64,000 nt of DNA from Ottelia alismoides (lineage: Eukaryota > Streptophyta > Magnoliopsida > Alismatales > Hydrocharitaceae): positions 434,001-498,000 of the forward strand of contig JAZKJV010009615.1 of the NCBI GenBank assembly GCA_037367405.1. The letters run 5' to 3'. Shown here in pieces: positions 1-10,440 of the stretch. The notes beneath the pieces were generated by a model. The model was not told where the DNA came from, ran no database searches, and saw only the letters and a program-made list of their open reading frames with translations. Both the position numbers and the translations under genes were made by a program. Within the stretch, counting starts at the first letter, position 1. Every line of letters begins with the position of its first letter.

Positions 1-3000
1 TAGTGGAGTAGCTACTGGCTGGGGGTAAAATGGTAATTAAAAATATCACACAGCCACAAAATTTTTCCAAACCATTTTTAAAGCAAAGAGGTTAAAATAT
101 AGAAACTACAGAACTTGAGTTTGCAATTTTTGGGGTTTTCTAAAATTTTTATATTTTTTAGAAGTTTTTGAGTGTTTTTGAATTTTTAAAGTTTTTCCTT
201 TGAGATTTTTAATGATTTTTGGATTGACATTTAATTATGATAAAATAGACCATATTTATTTTTTTGGAATTTTTCGAGGTGTTTTACTATTTTTTGGTAT
301 TTTATAAGCTAGACAGTAAATAAAATGCATGTTTTTGATTTTTAATAAATGCAAAAATGCAACAAAATTGAAAACTAAAAATATGGCGTGTAAAAGCAAG
401 CTAACAGGAGCTTATATCCATTTTTGCAAAATTTTTCAAGTTAATATGAGGCATGAAATAAATGGACAAAGCATACAAAAATATATGGCCTGACAGGGGC
501 ATTTTTGCAAATAAAAATAAAGTCAGGGGCTTCTGTGCAAAAACGCCAAAAATATAAAACGTGGCTTGCAAATTTAAGGGCTAAAGTGAAATACAAAACC
601 CGCTAGGGACCCCAGCGCAAAATACCCAGCACGTGGAACTACACGTGATCCGCACCCACAGGGACCAAAAAGTAATTTCTAAAAGTCCAGGGTCCTTTAT
701 ACAAATTTTCACAAAAATATTACACTGGAAATTTTATTTTATGAACTAAAGGCAAATATGCGAACATAGAGGGGTGCTTGTGCAGTTTAGCCACCTCACG
801 TGGGGGTACACGTGAGGTGACGTGGAATGGACCTAAACGTAATATCAGAAAAGTACAGGAGGGGTCCATGCAAAATTTAAACGCTAAAATAAACTTAAAC
901 TTTTATTTACAGGGGTGAACGATAAATACAAAAAAGAACGGGGCTAAATATGGAATTTACCCCTTATTTAGGCGCTGACGGACGGCGATGAAGGCTTCAC
1001 TTGGACACGCGTCACACATCCAACGACGGGTACCGGTTCGTCGATGAAGGGCTGAGATTAGATCCTCCTCGTGGATCGGACGGTGATGGCGATGCTTCAT
1101 CCAACGCTTGTCGTTCAATCTGGGGCGCGCCTCCTGATCGGATGGCGATGAAGGCGCCTGGAAGAACAGGGAAGAAGCTCGCGCTCGGCGAGCTTCGATC
1201 GTGAAGCTTGGGCTCCTCTGGGCTTCTCCCTCGCGTATGAGATGGTCTGGACGTAGCTGGAGGCCTCCCGCGTCTGCTCGTGGTCTGCTTATGGCTCCTC
1301 GAGGTCCAAGGAGCTCGGACGAGGTCGATGAAGGTCGGGATCTCCAGGAGCCTCTTCCTGGTTCCAATCGAGCCCATATGGGCTCCTTTCATCTTCTGAC
1401 CTGCACAGGAAGAACCGGGGGAATGAGGGCTATCTCCTCGACCCCGGGTTTTGAAGCTCTGCAGCAAGGTGGAGTGAGGCGGAGGAGCTCCGGCGATAGG
1501 CGGAGGTGGAGCTCCGATTCGCAAAGACCAGAGGTCCTTGGTTGAACAAAGATGATAGATAGATGGGGAACGCGATGGAAAACGAAGTGGGGTGAACGTG
1601 GCGGTCGAAAACGGTCGAGATCTCGGTGGAGAAGTCGTCGGAGCGGAGCTCCGGCGAACTTCGAATTTTCTATTTCACGCTACGCTACTGATCTAAAAGC
1701 TAAACTAAGAACGGGAGTGAAAAGCTAACACTAAAATCTACCTAAAATGCAATAAAGGGCAGCTCTTATACCTAGGGGCCACCAGGGAGCAGGACGGACG
1801 CCGGAGCTCCGCCACATCAAAGCTTTCCCTCCTCCGGCCGATTCAAGTCGCTGCGATGCTCCCCCTGTCACGAGGAACCTCCCAGGATCGAAGTCGAGGC
1901 TTTTGGGTGGATGAAATTGGCCAAATTTGAGGAGGGGGCGGAGCTTCTTATTTATAAACATGGGTATGGACCCTTATTGACCGGCGATTATTAATTAATC
2001 CAATGAGTATCGTGTTGATCTAAGATATCGGCGGGCATCAGCGATAATCACCGATGATTTCTTTTGAAGAAAGAGAGCTTGATCGATGGACGAGATGCCC
2101 GTAAAAAAGGGAAGAAAATCGGGGAAAAGACACTTCTGGCGCGCCAGGTCCCGAATGGGACAGTTGACCGGGCGGTCAACAAAGGCCGCACCCTCATTGG
2201 CCCACCTGGGACGCTAGAGGACAAAATAGGGAATTTTGCTCGAAATTGATTTATTTGACATAATAGATGATTTTATTATTTTTTTCTTATAAAATAAAAA
2301 ATGTGTATTATTTCATGTAGTATTTATTTATATTTTTTATTGAATTTTTTGAAGTGTATTATTATAAGTTTATTTTAATAATGTGTATATGCATGTATTT
2401 ACATGCATTTTGTGTATTTTATTTTTAATTTGTTTATTTTATTTTATTATTTTATTGTCTTATTTTATAAATTTATAATTTATTTTTGTGAGTGGGAGGG
2501 TATTTTTATTTAATTTTTGTGAGTTTATTTTCCTATTTAAATAAATAGGGATATGTATATGTAGGTATACTTGTAGGTCTTTTACCTATATATTATATAC
2601 TTTATTTATTTAATGTATTATATTTGTTTTTTTTATTCTGAATTTATATTTTTAATGATTTATGTATAATACTTACATTATTATAAAAAATAATTAAATC
2701 CCCTTTTATTTATGTACATACTTAGCATAGGTATTTTGCCTATGTATTACATAAGCTTATTTTATTTTACAAATTCTTTTTGGTTTTCTTTTATTCTCAA
2801 TATGTACATGTATTATACACATTATTTACAAAATTCTAAAAATATAATTTGATAAAAATAATGGACAATGAATGAATTGAATATTTTAATCAGACAGGCT
2901 GCACATTGAGGGCCAAAAACCTAACTTTTGCAGATGGATTCCAAAAATTATGAAACCAATTCTATTAAATAGGTATTGGAAAGCTATATACAATTAAAGG

Positions 3001-3527
3001 TGAGTTTGGGTGATTTGGAGTTTTTATTTGCAAGATATGGGTCTGTGAAGTTGAAATTTTGGCTTTTTATTCTGTGTATAAACTGTACATTGAGTATTAT
3101 TTTTACACAAACTCAATTTTGTATTTTTATTTACATTATTTCTACAACTTTCATGTACAAAGTTTCTTTATTTGATGAATAAATAATTATATACAAAATA
3201 GGTGTCAAAAATACATAAATAAATGCATGAATAAATGAGGTATTTATTGTATACTGGCCCTTATCTCCCCCTACTTTATTCCTTATCGACCAATTCCATG
3301 CTGGCATTGGTCTCGGGGTTCGGGTCATAAAATATTTGCAACATTTTATTCCTTTTTCTTTTCTTCTCTTTATTCTATAATTTTGGCATTAAAAACCTTA
3401 TTTTATGTATAATTAACACCATGAATAATGAATGTTATTATGTACAAGTTGATGCTATTTACATGCATTTGCTGGGGTTTTTGAGGCCAAAATGATAGAA
3501 TAAAGGTGATGAAATGGAGATTCATCA
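1..3527 (-). repeat. Athila-1 3' LTR (cut by window start)
   Basis: This is the left LTR of a minus-strand Athila-type element. Base 2 aligns with 15474 of the right LTR, and the two copies run in parallel to 3527 and 19001 with about 4% difference by eye. Roughly 460 bp of this copy lie off the window. The sense 5' end begins TGATGAATCTCC directly beside the polypurine tract. A GC-rich island (~960-1960) sits in otherwise AT-rich sequence. A TATA-like TTTATAAATA (minus strand, ~1948-1957) lies just before it and may mark the U3/R border. Two G-box pairs lie at 630-647 and 797-814. ORFs read in the GC island are probably not genes. Confidence 0.95.
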
Positions 3528-3541
3528 CCCCCATATACTTG
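3528..3541 (-). other. Athila-1 polypurine tract
   Basis: On the minus strand the sequence AAGTATATGGGGG abuts the LTR start TGATGAATC. This is the expected place and composition for the plus-strand DNA primer of an LTR retrotransposon. Athila-2 has a near-identical tract at 33091-33103. Confidence 0.88.
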
Positions 3542-4971
3542 CCTTTGCTAGTCCCTAGCAAATACTTATGCAATAAGTACAAAAAGAATAAAGAAAAGAA
3601 AAAGAGAATTAAAGAAGGATAGGGTGAATCGGGGTGCTTTCAGTGCAATGTATGTCTTTATAAAATCTGAATTTAGAGCTCCTGTCAGACCTTGGGTGTG
3701 GATGTGTGTGGAACCTAGTCGGGAACCAAATTTAAAACACAACATCCTTCGATAGTCACAGAACTCGGTTCAACTCACCTCAATAGCCTGGTCAGAACTA
3801 GCCTACGTCATACGCAAACCCTTATGACTATGAAGCTGACTTGTTCAGTGTAAGTGATAGTGGCTCTCCCCAACTGAAATGACAAAGGAACTGACTTCTC
3901 CAGAGTGACAACCCAATGATTCCCCAATCCATCCCTCTACCGTCAAGGAGCGGGGTATTCCCTTCTAAGTTCAAGTGGCATCCGACTCAAGAGGAGGAGG
4001 AGGAGAAGAAGAATGAACGATAACCAGTGTAGCTACCTATCCTGGGATGCAAGACCAGTGTAGTCAAGTCATCCAGCTGCAGGCTCCCATGATCTGACTT
4101 TGATGCTCAAGCTTGCTTATAACATATGTACATACTCCGGCAGGCATTTTTATTTTTATTTATTTACAAGCCTGTCCACTTTTTTGGAGTTTTTTTTCAA
4201 CATACTATTTACAACAGCAGTTACATAAGGACTTTTTCCTCTTGAGCTAGAAGACTATCCCTCTTTTGAAGCTTTATCGCAACCCCCACTCTCCTGTCAT
4301 TCGACTTCATTGAAACTGGACCAGGTTGGGGTGCACTTCCCTCCCTAGACGAGGACGAATGTTTCCACCCGTGTGCGTCTCAGACCGACAAATCCAACCC
4401 CCTCACCACTCCAACTGAGTTGAGCCAAGTGAAAAGTGCAAGTGTCCAAGTTAGGTCACGACCGACAAGAGTCATACGTGTGTTTCAAAAAGTTCTAGTT
4501 AGTCCACTGAGGTGACTTGAACCCAGCCCTGATTTCTCAAAGAATTAAGTCTGAACAGACCTGAAGTACCTTAAACCTAGTTCCCGTAAGGTTCCAGTGC
4601 AGTTAGGTGTGGTAAGGTCTAACCAAGCTCCAATTTGAGACTTTATTGGACTGATTCAATCATCAAGCTCACTCAAAAAGAATATGAATGGTATTCTCAT
4701 GCTATGCACAATGAATGATGCAATTTTTCACAAAGAATTTGCAAGAATAAAAAAGCTTTTTACTCAAAGAATTTTTGCAAATAAGAAGCTTGACATATAA
4801 AAAGTACATACAATTATTTACACGGGCGTGTTGCCTTATTGACAAATGTATGGATGTATAAGGACTTTTATAGGTTTTAATGAATTCTTTATTCAGGTTG
4901 TACAAAGAGAATTTTATGTATTTGATTTACAAGTGTTTGTAATGATGCTTTTATTTCTCAGATCTAGTTTG

Positions 4972-5715
4972 AAAATAATTTTGCAAACTATAGTACTTGA
5001 TAATTTTTGCAAGCATTTACACACATTTGAAAACTATTTTTGCAAAGATTTTTCAGACTATATACATTTTTCACAATAGTTTTGACAAACATTTTTCAAA
5101 ACATTTGCACATAGGTTTTTCAAATCCTTTATTCCACACAAAGAAAAGTTTTGCAAACCAAACCATTTTACACAGGTTGAAAACATTTCACAGCAAATTT
5201 TTCACACGATTCACTCTACTTTTCAAATCATATTGTATAGGTATTAATCCTGATTTGTTAGTCAGTATATACAAAAGAAGAAAAACTATATTCGATGTAC
5301 AACATGGTTTTGGCTTTTATAAGCTTTATTTGGGATTATTGTTTGTTTTTGTGTGAGAGATTTTTGTGCAGACTCCTCAGACTTACTCGAGAATCATTTT
5401 CAAAAAATTTTAGAAAACTATAGTCCAAACTAATTTGACAAACATGTTCACGCATTTGAAGATAATTTTACAAAGGATTTTCACATAATATAGATAGATT
5501 TTTCAAAGCAATTTGACAAACCAATTTTTCAATCATTTGCACACTGATTTTCACACATTTTTATTTCACTCAAAGAAAAGAAATTTTACAAACGAAACTT
5601 ATTTTGCAAAGGTTGAATACTTGTACACACTATTTTCAAGCAAATTTTCAAAAGATTTTTTAAAGAGAATATTTTGCACAAACGCTTTTCCTGACTTATT
5701 AATCAATACAAGTAC
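4972..5715. repeat. Divergent tandem duplication in Athila-1 3' region
   Basis: Two units, about 4972-5275 and 5402-5715, share the same order of landmarks: AACTATAGT, ACAAACAT, TTTGCACA, CAAAGAAAAG, a CAGGTTGAA or AAGGTTGAA block, and a terminal TGA(C/T)TT(A/G)TTA block. The body is full of TTTGCAAA/TTTCACA-like words. Divergence is high, perhaps 30% by eye, so this is an old duplication. Athila-2 has no equivalent of this length. Confidence 0.6.
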
Positions 5716-5843
5716 ATAGAGTCTGAGGAGCTCACAACCATCTTTTATTCATATAGAGTTACTTATTACTTTTTAGATTGATTTGATGTTTTTTTATTTT
5801 TCAGTATGAGTTATGGCTTATAGTATATACATGGTATATACGA

Positions 5844-6200
5844 CCCCCTATACTTAGCCTGAGCTATGTCCTCATAGATCGAAGAAACAAGAGAAGACAT
5901 AACTCGTATTGAGTATAGACAGATCTAAAGAATATATGGGAATGAATGAATGAATGAGAAGTTGACCGTCCCCCTATACTTAGGATCAAATAATCCTAAG
6001 TATAGCAGACTGTACACAAAGCAGAGAGGGTCAAGGGTGGTAATACACAGATCGTACTCAGATTGTCTCCCCCTATACTTAAGGTAAGATACTCCTAAGT
6101 ATAGACAAGAAGAGGAGACAATGGAGAGGATCGAAATGAAATGAAAAACTCGGGGTGCACATCCCCCCTATACTTAGGACAAAGTATGTCGTAAGTATAG
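5844..6200 (-). repeat. Array of four PPT-like hairpins, Athila-1
   Basis: Four units start with CCCCCTATACTT at about 5845, 5971, 6069 and 6163. Each is followed by an inverted copy CTAAGTATAG or a variant. Unit 2 has a perfect 12-bp stem (5974-5985 with 5994-6005) and an 8-nt loop. Unit 3 pairs 6073-6084 with 6093-6104. Unit 4 pairs 6168-6180 with 6188-6200. Unit 1 has a longer 23-bp imperfect stem (5848-5870 with 5896-5918). In the sense RNA the 3' arm plus the following G run reads AAGTATAGGGGG, like the polypurine tract. Confidence 0.85.
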
Positions 6201-6274
6201 AAAACTGTCTACAAGGGCGGGACCTTCTTAGATACAAAAAGAAGATAGAAAAGGAAAAGAAGAAAAGAAGAAAA

Positions 6275-9200
6275 TCAGATAAACAGTTTTTGGAGTACAT
6301 TGTCTGAATCTTCTGATGCTGTCACTGTTGTGGATATGTCATCATGGTGCACAAGCTGAATAGAGTTTACAACGACCAAGAATGTATCTAGTTCGAGGTA
6401 AGGCTTCAGGAGTTGGCCGTTGACGACGAATGGCTGTGCGTCAGGGGACAATTTTGATATGGCAATACTTCCATTGTCACACACTTCACAAACTCAAAAT
6501 GGCCCTGTCCACTTACTCTTCAATTTGCCCGGGAACATCCGCAACTTTGCATCAAATAACCACACCTTCTGTCCAATATCAAAGGTCTTTCGTCTGATGT
6601 GCCGGTCATGCCAGCGTTTCACCTTCTCTTTGTACATCAATGTGTTATCGTATGCATAGTCTCGGAACTCCAAGAGTTTGTTCAGATCATCCTTTCTTTT
6701 CTGACCACTTTTGCGTAAGTCCAAATTGCAACTGTTAACTGCCCATAAAGATTTGTGAATTAATTCAACTGGAAGATGGCATGACTTCCCATATACAACA
6801 CGATAGGGCGACATGCCCAAGGGAGACTTGTAGGCGGTTCTGTAAGCCCATAAGACCGAGTCCAAGAGTTGGGACCAGTCTTTCCTGTTTGTCCTGACAA
6901 GTTTCTGCAGGATAGTCTTGATTTATCTGTTTAATAATTATGCCATGCCATTGGTCTGAGGATGGTAAGGAGATGCGGCACGGTGGTCTATGCCGTACTC
7001 CTTCGTCAATTTCTTGACCTCTTTGTTAATAAAATGGCTACCCCCGTCTGATATAAGAATTTTCGGTATCCCGAACCGCGAAATGATGTTCTTCTTCAGG
7101 AACTGACATACTGTTCGGCTGTCGGTGGCTCGAGCCGAGATAGATTCAACCCAACGACTCACGTAATCGACGGCAAGAAGGATGTGCTCAAAACCTTGAC
7201 TGTTAGGGAAAGGTCCCATGAAGTCAATGCCCCATGCATCAAAAACGTCCGCTATCTGAATGATTCTCATGGGCATTGAATCTTTTGCAGTGAGTGTACC
7301 TTTCAATCTCTGACAGTCAATACATCGCTTGACGAATTCTGCAGCATCCTTAAATAATGTGGGCCAGCAGAAGCCACACTGAAGTACTTTGGCTGCCGTA
7401 CGATCTCCAGAGTGATGTCCACCAGATTCGAGCGAGTGACAATGCTCGAGGACACTAGATTGCTCCTCCTGAGGGATGCACCTACGCCAAATGCAATCCG
7501 CTCCTTCCCTGAATAAAAGAGGATCCTCCCATTGATAGAATCGGATGGTCGACATGAATTTGTTCTTCTGATTTTTCGTCCAATCCGTTGGTGTTACCCC
7601 AGAGGCGAGGTAGTTGACTATATCTGCATACCAAGGAAGAGAATCCAATGCTAATATTGCTTCGTCAGGGAAGGTTTCTGTAATGGGTGCGCTGTTCAGA
7701 CGAGGCTCATGCTGCTCAATTCTGGAGAGATGGTCTGCTACCACATTCTGAACTCCAGGCTTGTCCTTGATTTCCAGATCAAATTCCTGGAGGAGAAGGA
7801 TCCATCGAATCAGTCTCGGCTTGGCATCCTTCTTCTGCTGGAGGTACCAGATAGCGGAGTGGTCTGTAAAAATTGTGACTTTTGATCCCAACAAATAGGA
7901 TCTGAACTTCTCAAGGGCGAAAACCACAGCCAACAACTCTTTCTCTGTCACTGTGTAATTTCTCTGTGCTTCATCTAATGTTCTGCTGGCATAGTGAATG
8001 GCATAGGACGCTTTCTCTTTCCTTTGCCCAAGAACAACCCCGACTGCAAAATCTGACGCATCGGTCATTATCTCAAAAGGAAGAGACCAGTCAGGCGGCT
8101 GTAAGATTGGAGCCTGAGTAATAAGCTCCTTCAGCTGATTGAAAGCAAGGAGAACTTGCTGATCTACATTGAACTCGGTTTCCTTGCACAGAAGCTCTGT
8201 CAAAGGTCGGGCAATGCGGCTGAAATCCTTGATGAATCGCCTGTAAAATCCCACATGCCCCAGGAATGACCTTACATTCTTCACTGACTGAGGTGGTTGT
8301 AGATTTGCGATAACATCCACCTTTGTCGGGTCGACTTCCATGCCACGTTTGGAAACGACGTGACCCAGCACAATGCCTTCAGTGACCATGAAGTGGCTCT
8401 TTTCCCATGAAAGCACTAAATTGACTTCCCGACACTTATGAAGCACTCTGTCTAGGTGCACAAGACAAGAATCAAAACTGTCACCATAGACCGAGAAGTC
8501 GTCCATGAACACCTCGAGAAAACTGCCTACCATCTCGGCGAAGACTGCTAACATGCATCTTTGGAAGGTTGCAGATGCATTGCATAATCCAAAGGGCATT
8601 CTCTTGAAGGCGTAAGTGCCGAACGGGCAAGTGAAGGTAGTCTTCTCTTGATCTTCAGGGGCGATTGCCACTTGGTTGTACCCAGAATACCTATCCAAAA
8701 AGCAGAAGAACTCCTTGCCTTCTAGTCTCCCCATGACTTGATCAATAAATGGCAAGGGGAAGTGGTCCTTCTTAGTTGCTGCATTAAGACGGCGGTAGTC
8801 AACACACACCCGCCAGGATGTTGGTACCCGAGTGGATATTTCCTCTCCTTTGTCATTTGTAACCACGGTGAGCCTGGATTTCTTTGGAACTACATGCAGT
8901 GGGCTTACCCATTTCGAGTCGGAGATGGGATAGATAAAGCCTGCATCGCACCATTTTGTTATCTCTTTCATGACGACGTCCCAGAGGTTTGGGTTCAATC
9001 TTCTTTGGAATTCGCGGGACGGCTTGGCATCTTCTTCCAGGTAGATGTGATGCGAACACAAGGCTGGATTTATCCCTCGGAGATCTGATACACACCAACC
9101 AAGTGCCTTGCGGTTCTTTTTTAGGATCTCGAGAAGTCGAGATTCCTGATCCGGATTCAGCCTGCTGCTAATGATGACCAGATACATTTGTTCTTCACCT

Positions 9201-10440
9201 GCAAGGAAAGAATACTTCAGGCCTGCAGGAAGTGGCTTGAGTTCTGGTGTTGATCTGTCCAACCTGTTGGTCACTTCAGATACTATGCTGGTGGTGGAAT
9301 GTACTTCTTTGAGGGGGCTACCATCCTCCTCGTTCTGTTGAGATCCCGGTGATGTGCCGAACGGTTCTGCGCTAAGCGGATCGTGTTCGGTCTGGAGTGA
9401 ATGCTCAAAAAACTGCACCTGCATCTGAGAATCTGTCTCCCAAGAATCGTCGGAGCATAAGCTAACTGCGCTTTTCCAAGTCCTCCTCAAGAGTGAGGAT
9501 TTCTCGGGTCCATGAATTGTCCAATGATAAGGATGCGTCTCTGACCTCTGCAATAAAGTCACAGTCTGCTTCGGATGCTTCCTGGCTCTATCAGTCGTGG
9601 CATTCGGCTCTTTGTTCATGTTTATAGTGATTTGCTGGGTGCTCGAGCTGAAAGTAATCTTGCCAGACCCGTAATCAACCACTGCACCTGAAGTACGAAG
9701 GAATGGTCGGTCAAGGATGACAGGGGTCTGGAGTAGGGGTGCAGGTGAGTCCATATCAAGGTCCACGAAATCAGCTGGGAATTGCATCTCCTGCACTTTA
9801 ACTACAACGTCTTCCAAAAGAACTCGGGGCCGCTTGACGGATCGGTCAGCGAACTGAAGGATCATGCGTGTCTGCTTGAGCGGACCTAGCCCAAATTCTT
9901 GCATGATGGATGAGGGCAGAAGGTTGATGGAAGACCCACTGTCAAGGAGAGTGCGCTCGAAGACCTGGTCAAAAATCTCACAACTGATCAGAGGTGCTCC
10001 TGTATCTTGCTTCTTCTGTGGGAGGTTGCTGATAGCTGCGACTGTTGCCATGGAGAGAACGTGTTTTTCTACATCTCGACGTTTGTTTTCTTGCGCTGGG
10101 CGACGCTTGTTGGTACATGCCTACTTTAATCCTTTCTTCACAGTTGGCATGTACTCCACGGCCTTTAATAAGGGAATCTCAACAGTCAACTTGTCTAGTA
10201 TTTCCACAACTCCCGGATCAGACAATGCATTTTTTTCATTTTGCATTTTTTTAGATTTTTCTATTGCATGAGGAAAAGGAATATGCACATTCCTAGCGGG
10301 AAAAATAGAGTTCTTATTTACATCAAGATCATCGCCCTTAGAATGTTGTACATCCGGACTAAAAAAAGGAGTACAAACTGTATCTTGGCATGCTGGTGCT
10401 GCAGGGTGAGCAAAAAGTGTAGCGTCTGCTCCGTCGGCTG
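6275..10440 (-). pseudogene. pol: Athila-1 pol (protease-RT-RNase H-integrase), broken
   Basis: This is the retrotransposon polyprotein that makes and inserts the DNA copy. Order on the minus strand: an IPFPHA motif typical of the Athila gag/pol junction (~10270); aspartic protease active site LLDSGSS (Asp at ~9943); RT with FMDD at 8498-8509; RNase H with FTDH; integrase zinc finger (H..H..CIDC), GIDFMGPFP (~7207-7235) and SDGGSHF (~7030-7050). The frame is continuous from about 10440 to 6275 except for in-frame stops at 10121-10123 (TAG), 6938-6940 (TAA), 6923-6925 (TAA) and 6494-6496 (TGA). The stop at 6938 falls on the third integrase catalytic residue. RT also has Arg for the usual Gly in FLDGYSGYNQ. 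No chromodomain is seen, as expected for Athila. The left limit is the final stop at 6275. Confidence 0.93.

Larger units (their letters stand above)
3542..6274 (-). other. Athila-1 3' non-coding region (no env-like ORF)
   Basis: These 2.7 kb lie between the end of pol and the polypurine tract. I see no credible env-like or antisense ORF; the ORFs present are short and AT-biased. Parts of 3660-4680 are recognisably related to 33140-34130 in Athila-2, for example the TATTCCCTTCTAAG block and the paired CAGTGTAG blocks. This suggests a conserved 3' untranslated region. It also holds an AT-rich divergent duplication (4972-5715) and the hairpin array (5844-6200), listed separately. Confidence 0.7.

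Noticed and set aside
957..1545. Overlapping ORFs in the Athila-1 LTR island (and 16430-17018)
   Set aside because: Three frames on both strands are open at once, as GC-rich DNA allows. Their presence in both LTRs follows from LTR duplication and is not evidence of selection.
4846..5719. Plus-strand ORFs in the Athila-1 3' region as an antisense gene
   Set aside because: They are Phe/Lys/Thr-rich translations of the AT-rich duplicated block, with no motif and no counterpart in Athila-2.
8738..9171. Plus-strand ORFs within pol
   Set aside because: They are shadows of the minus-strand pol frame.
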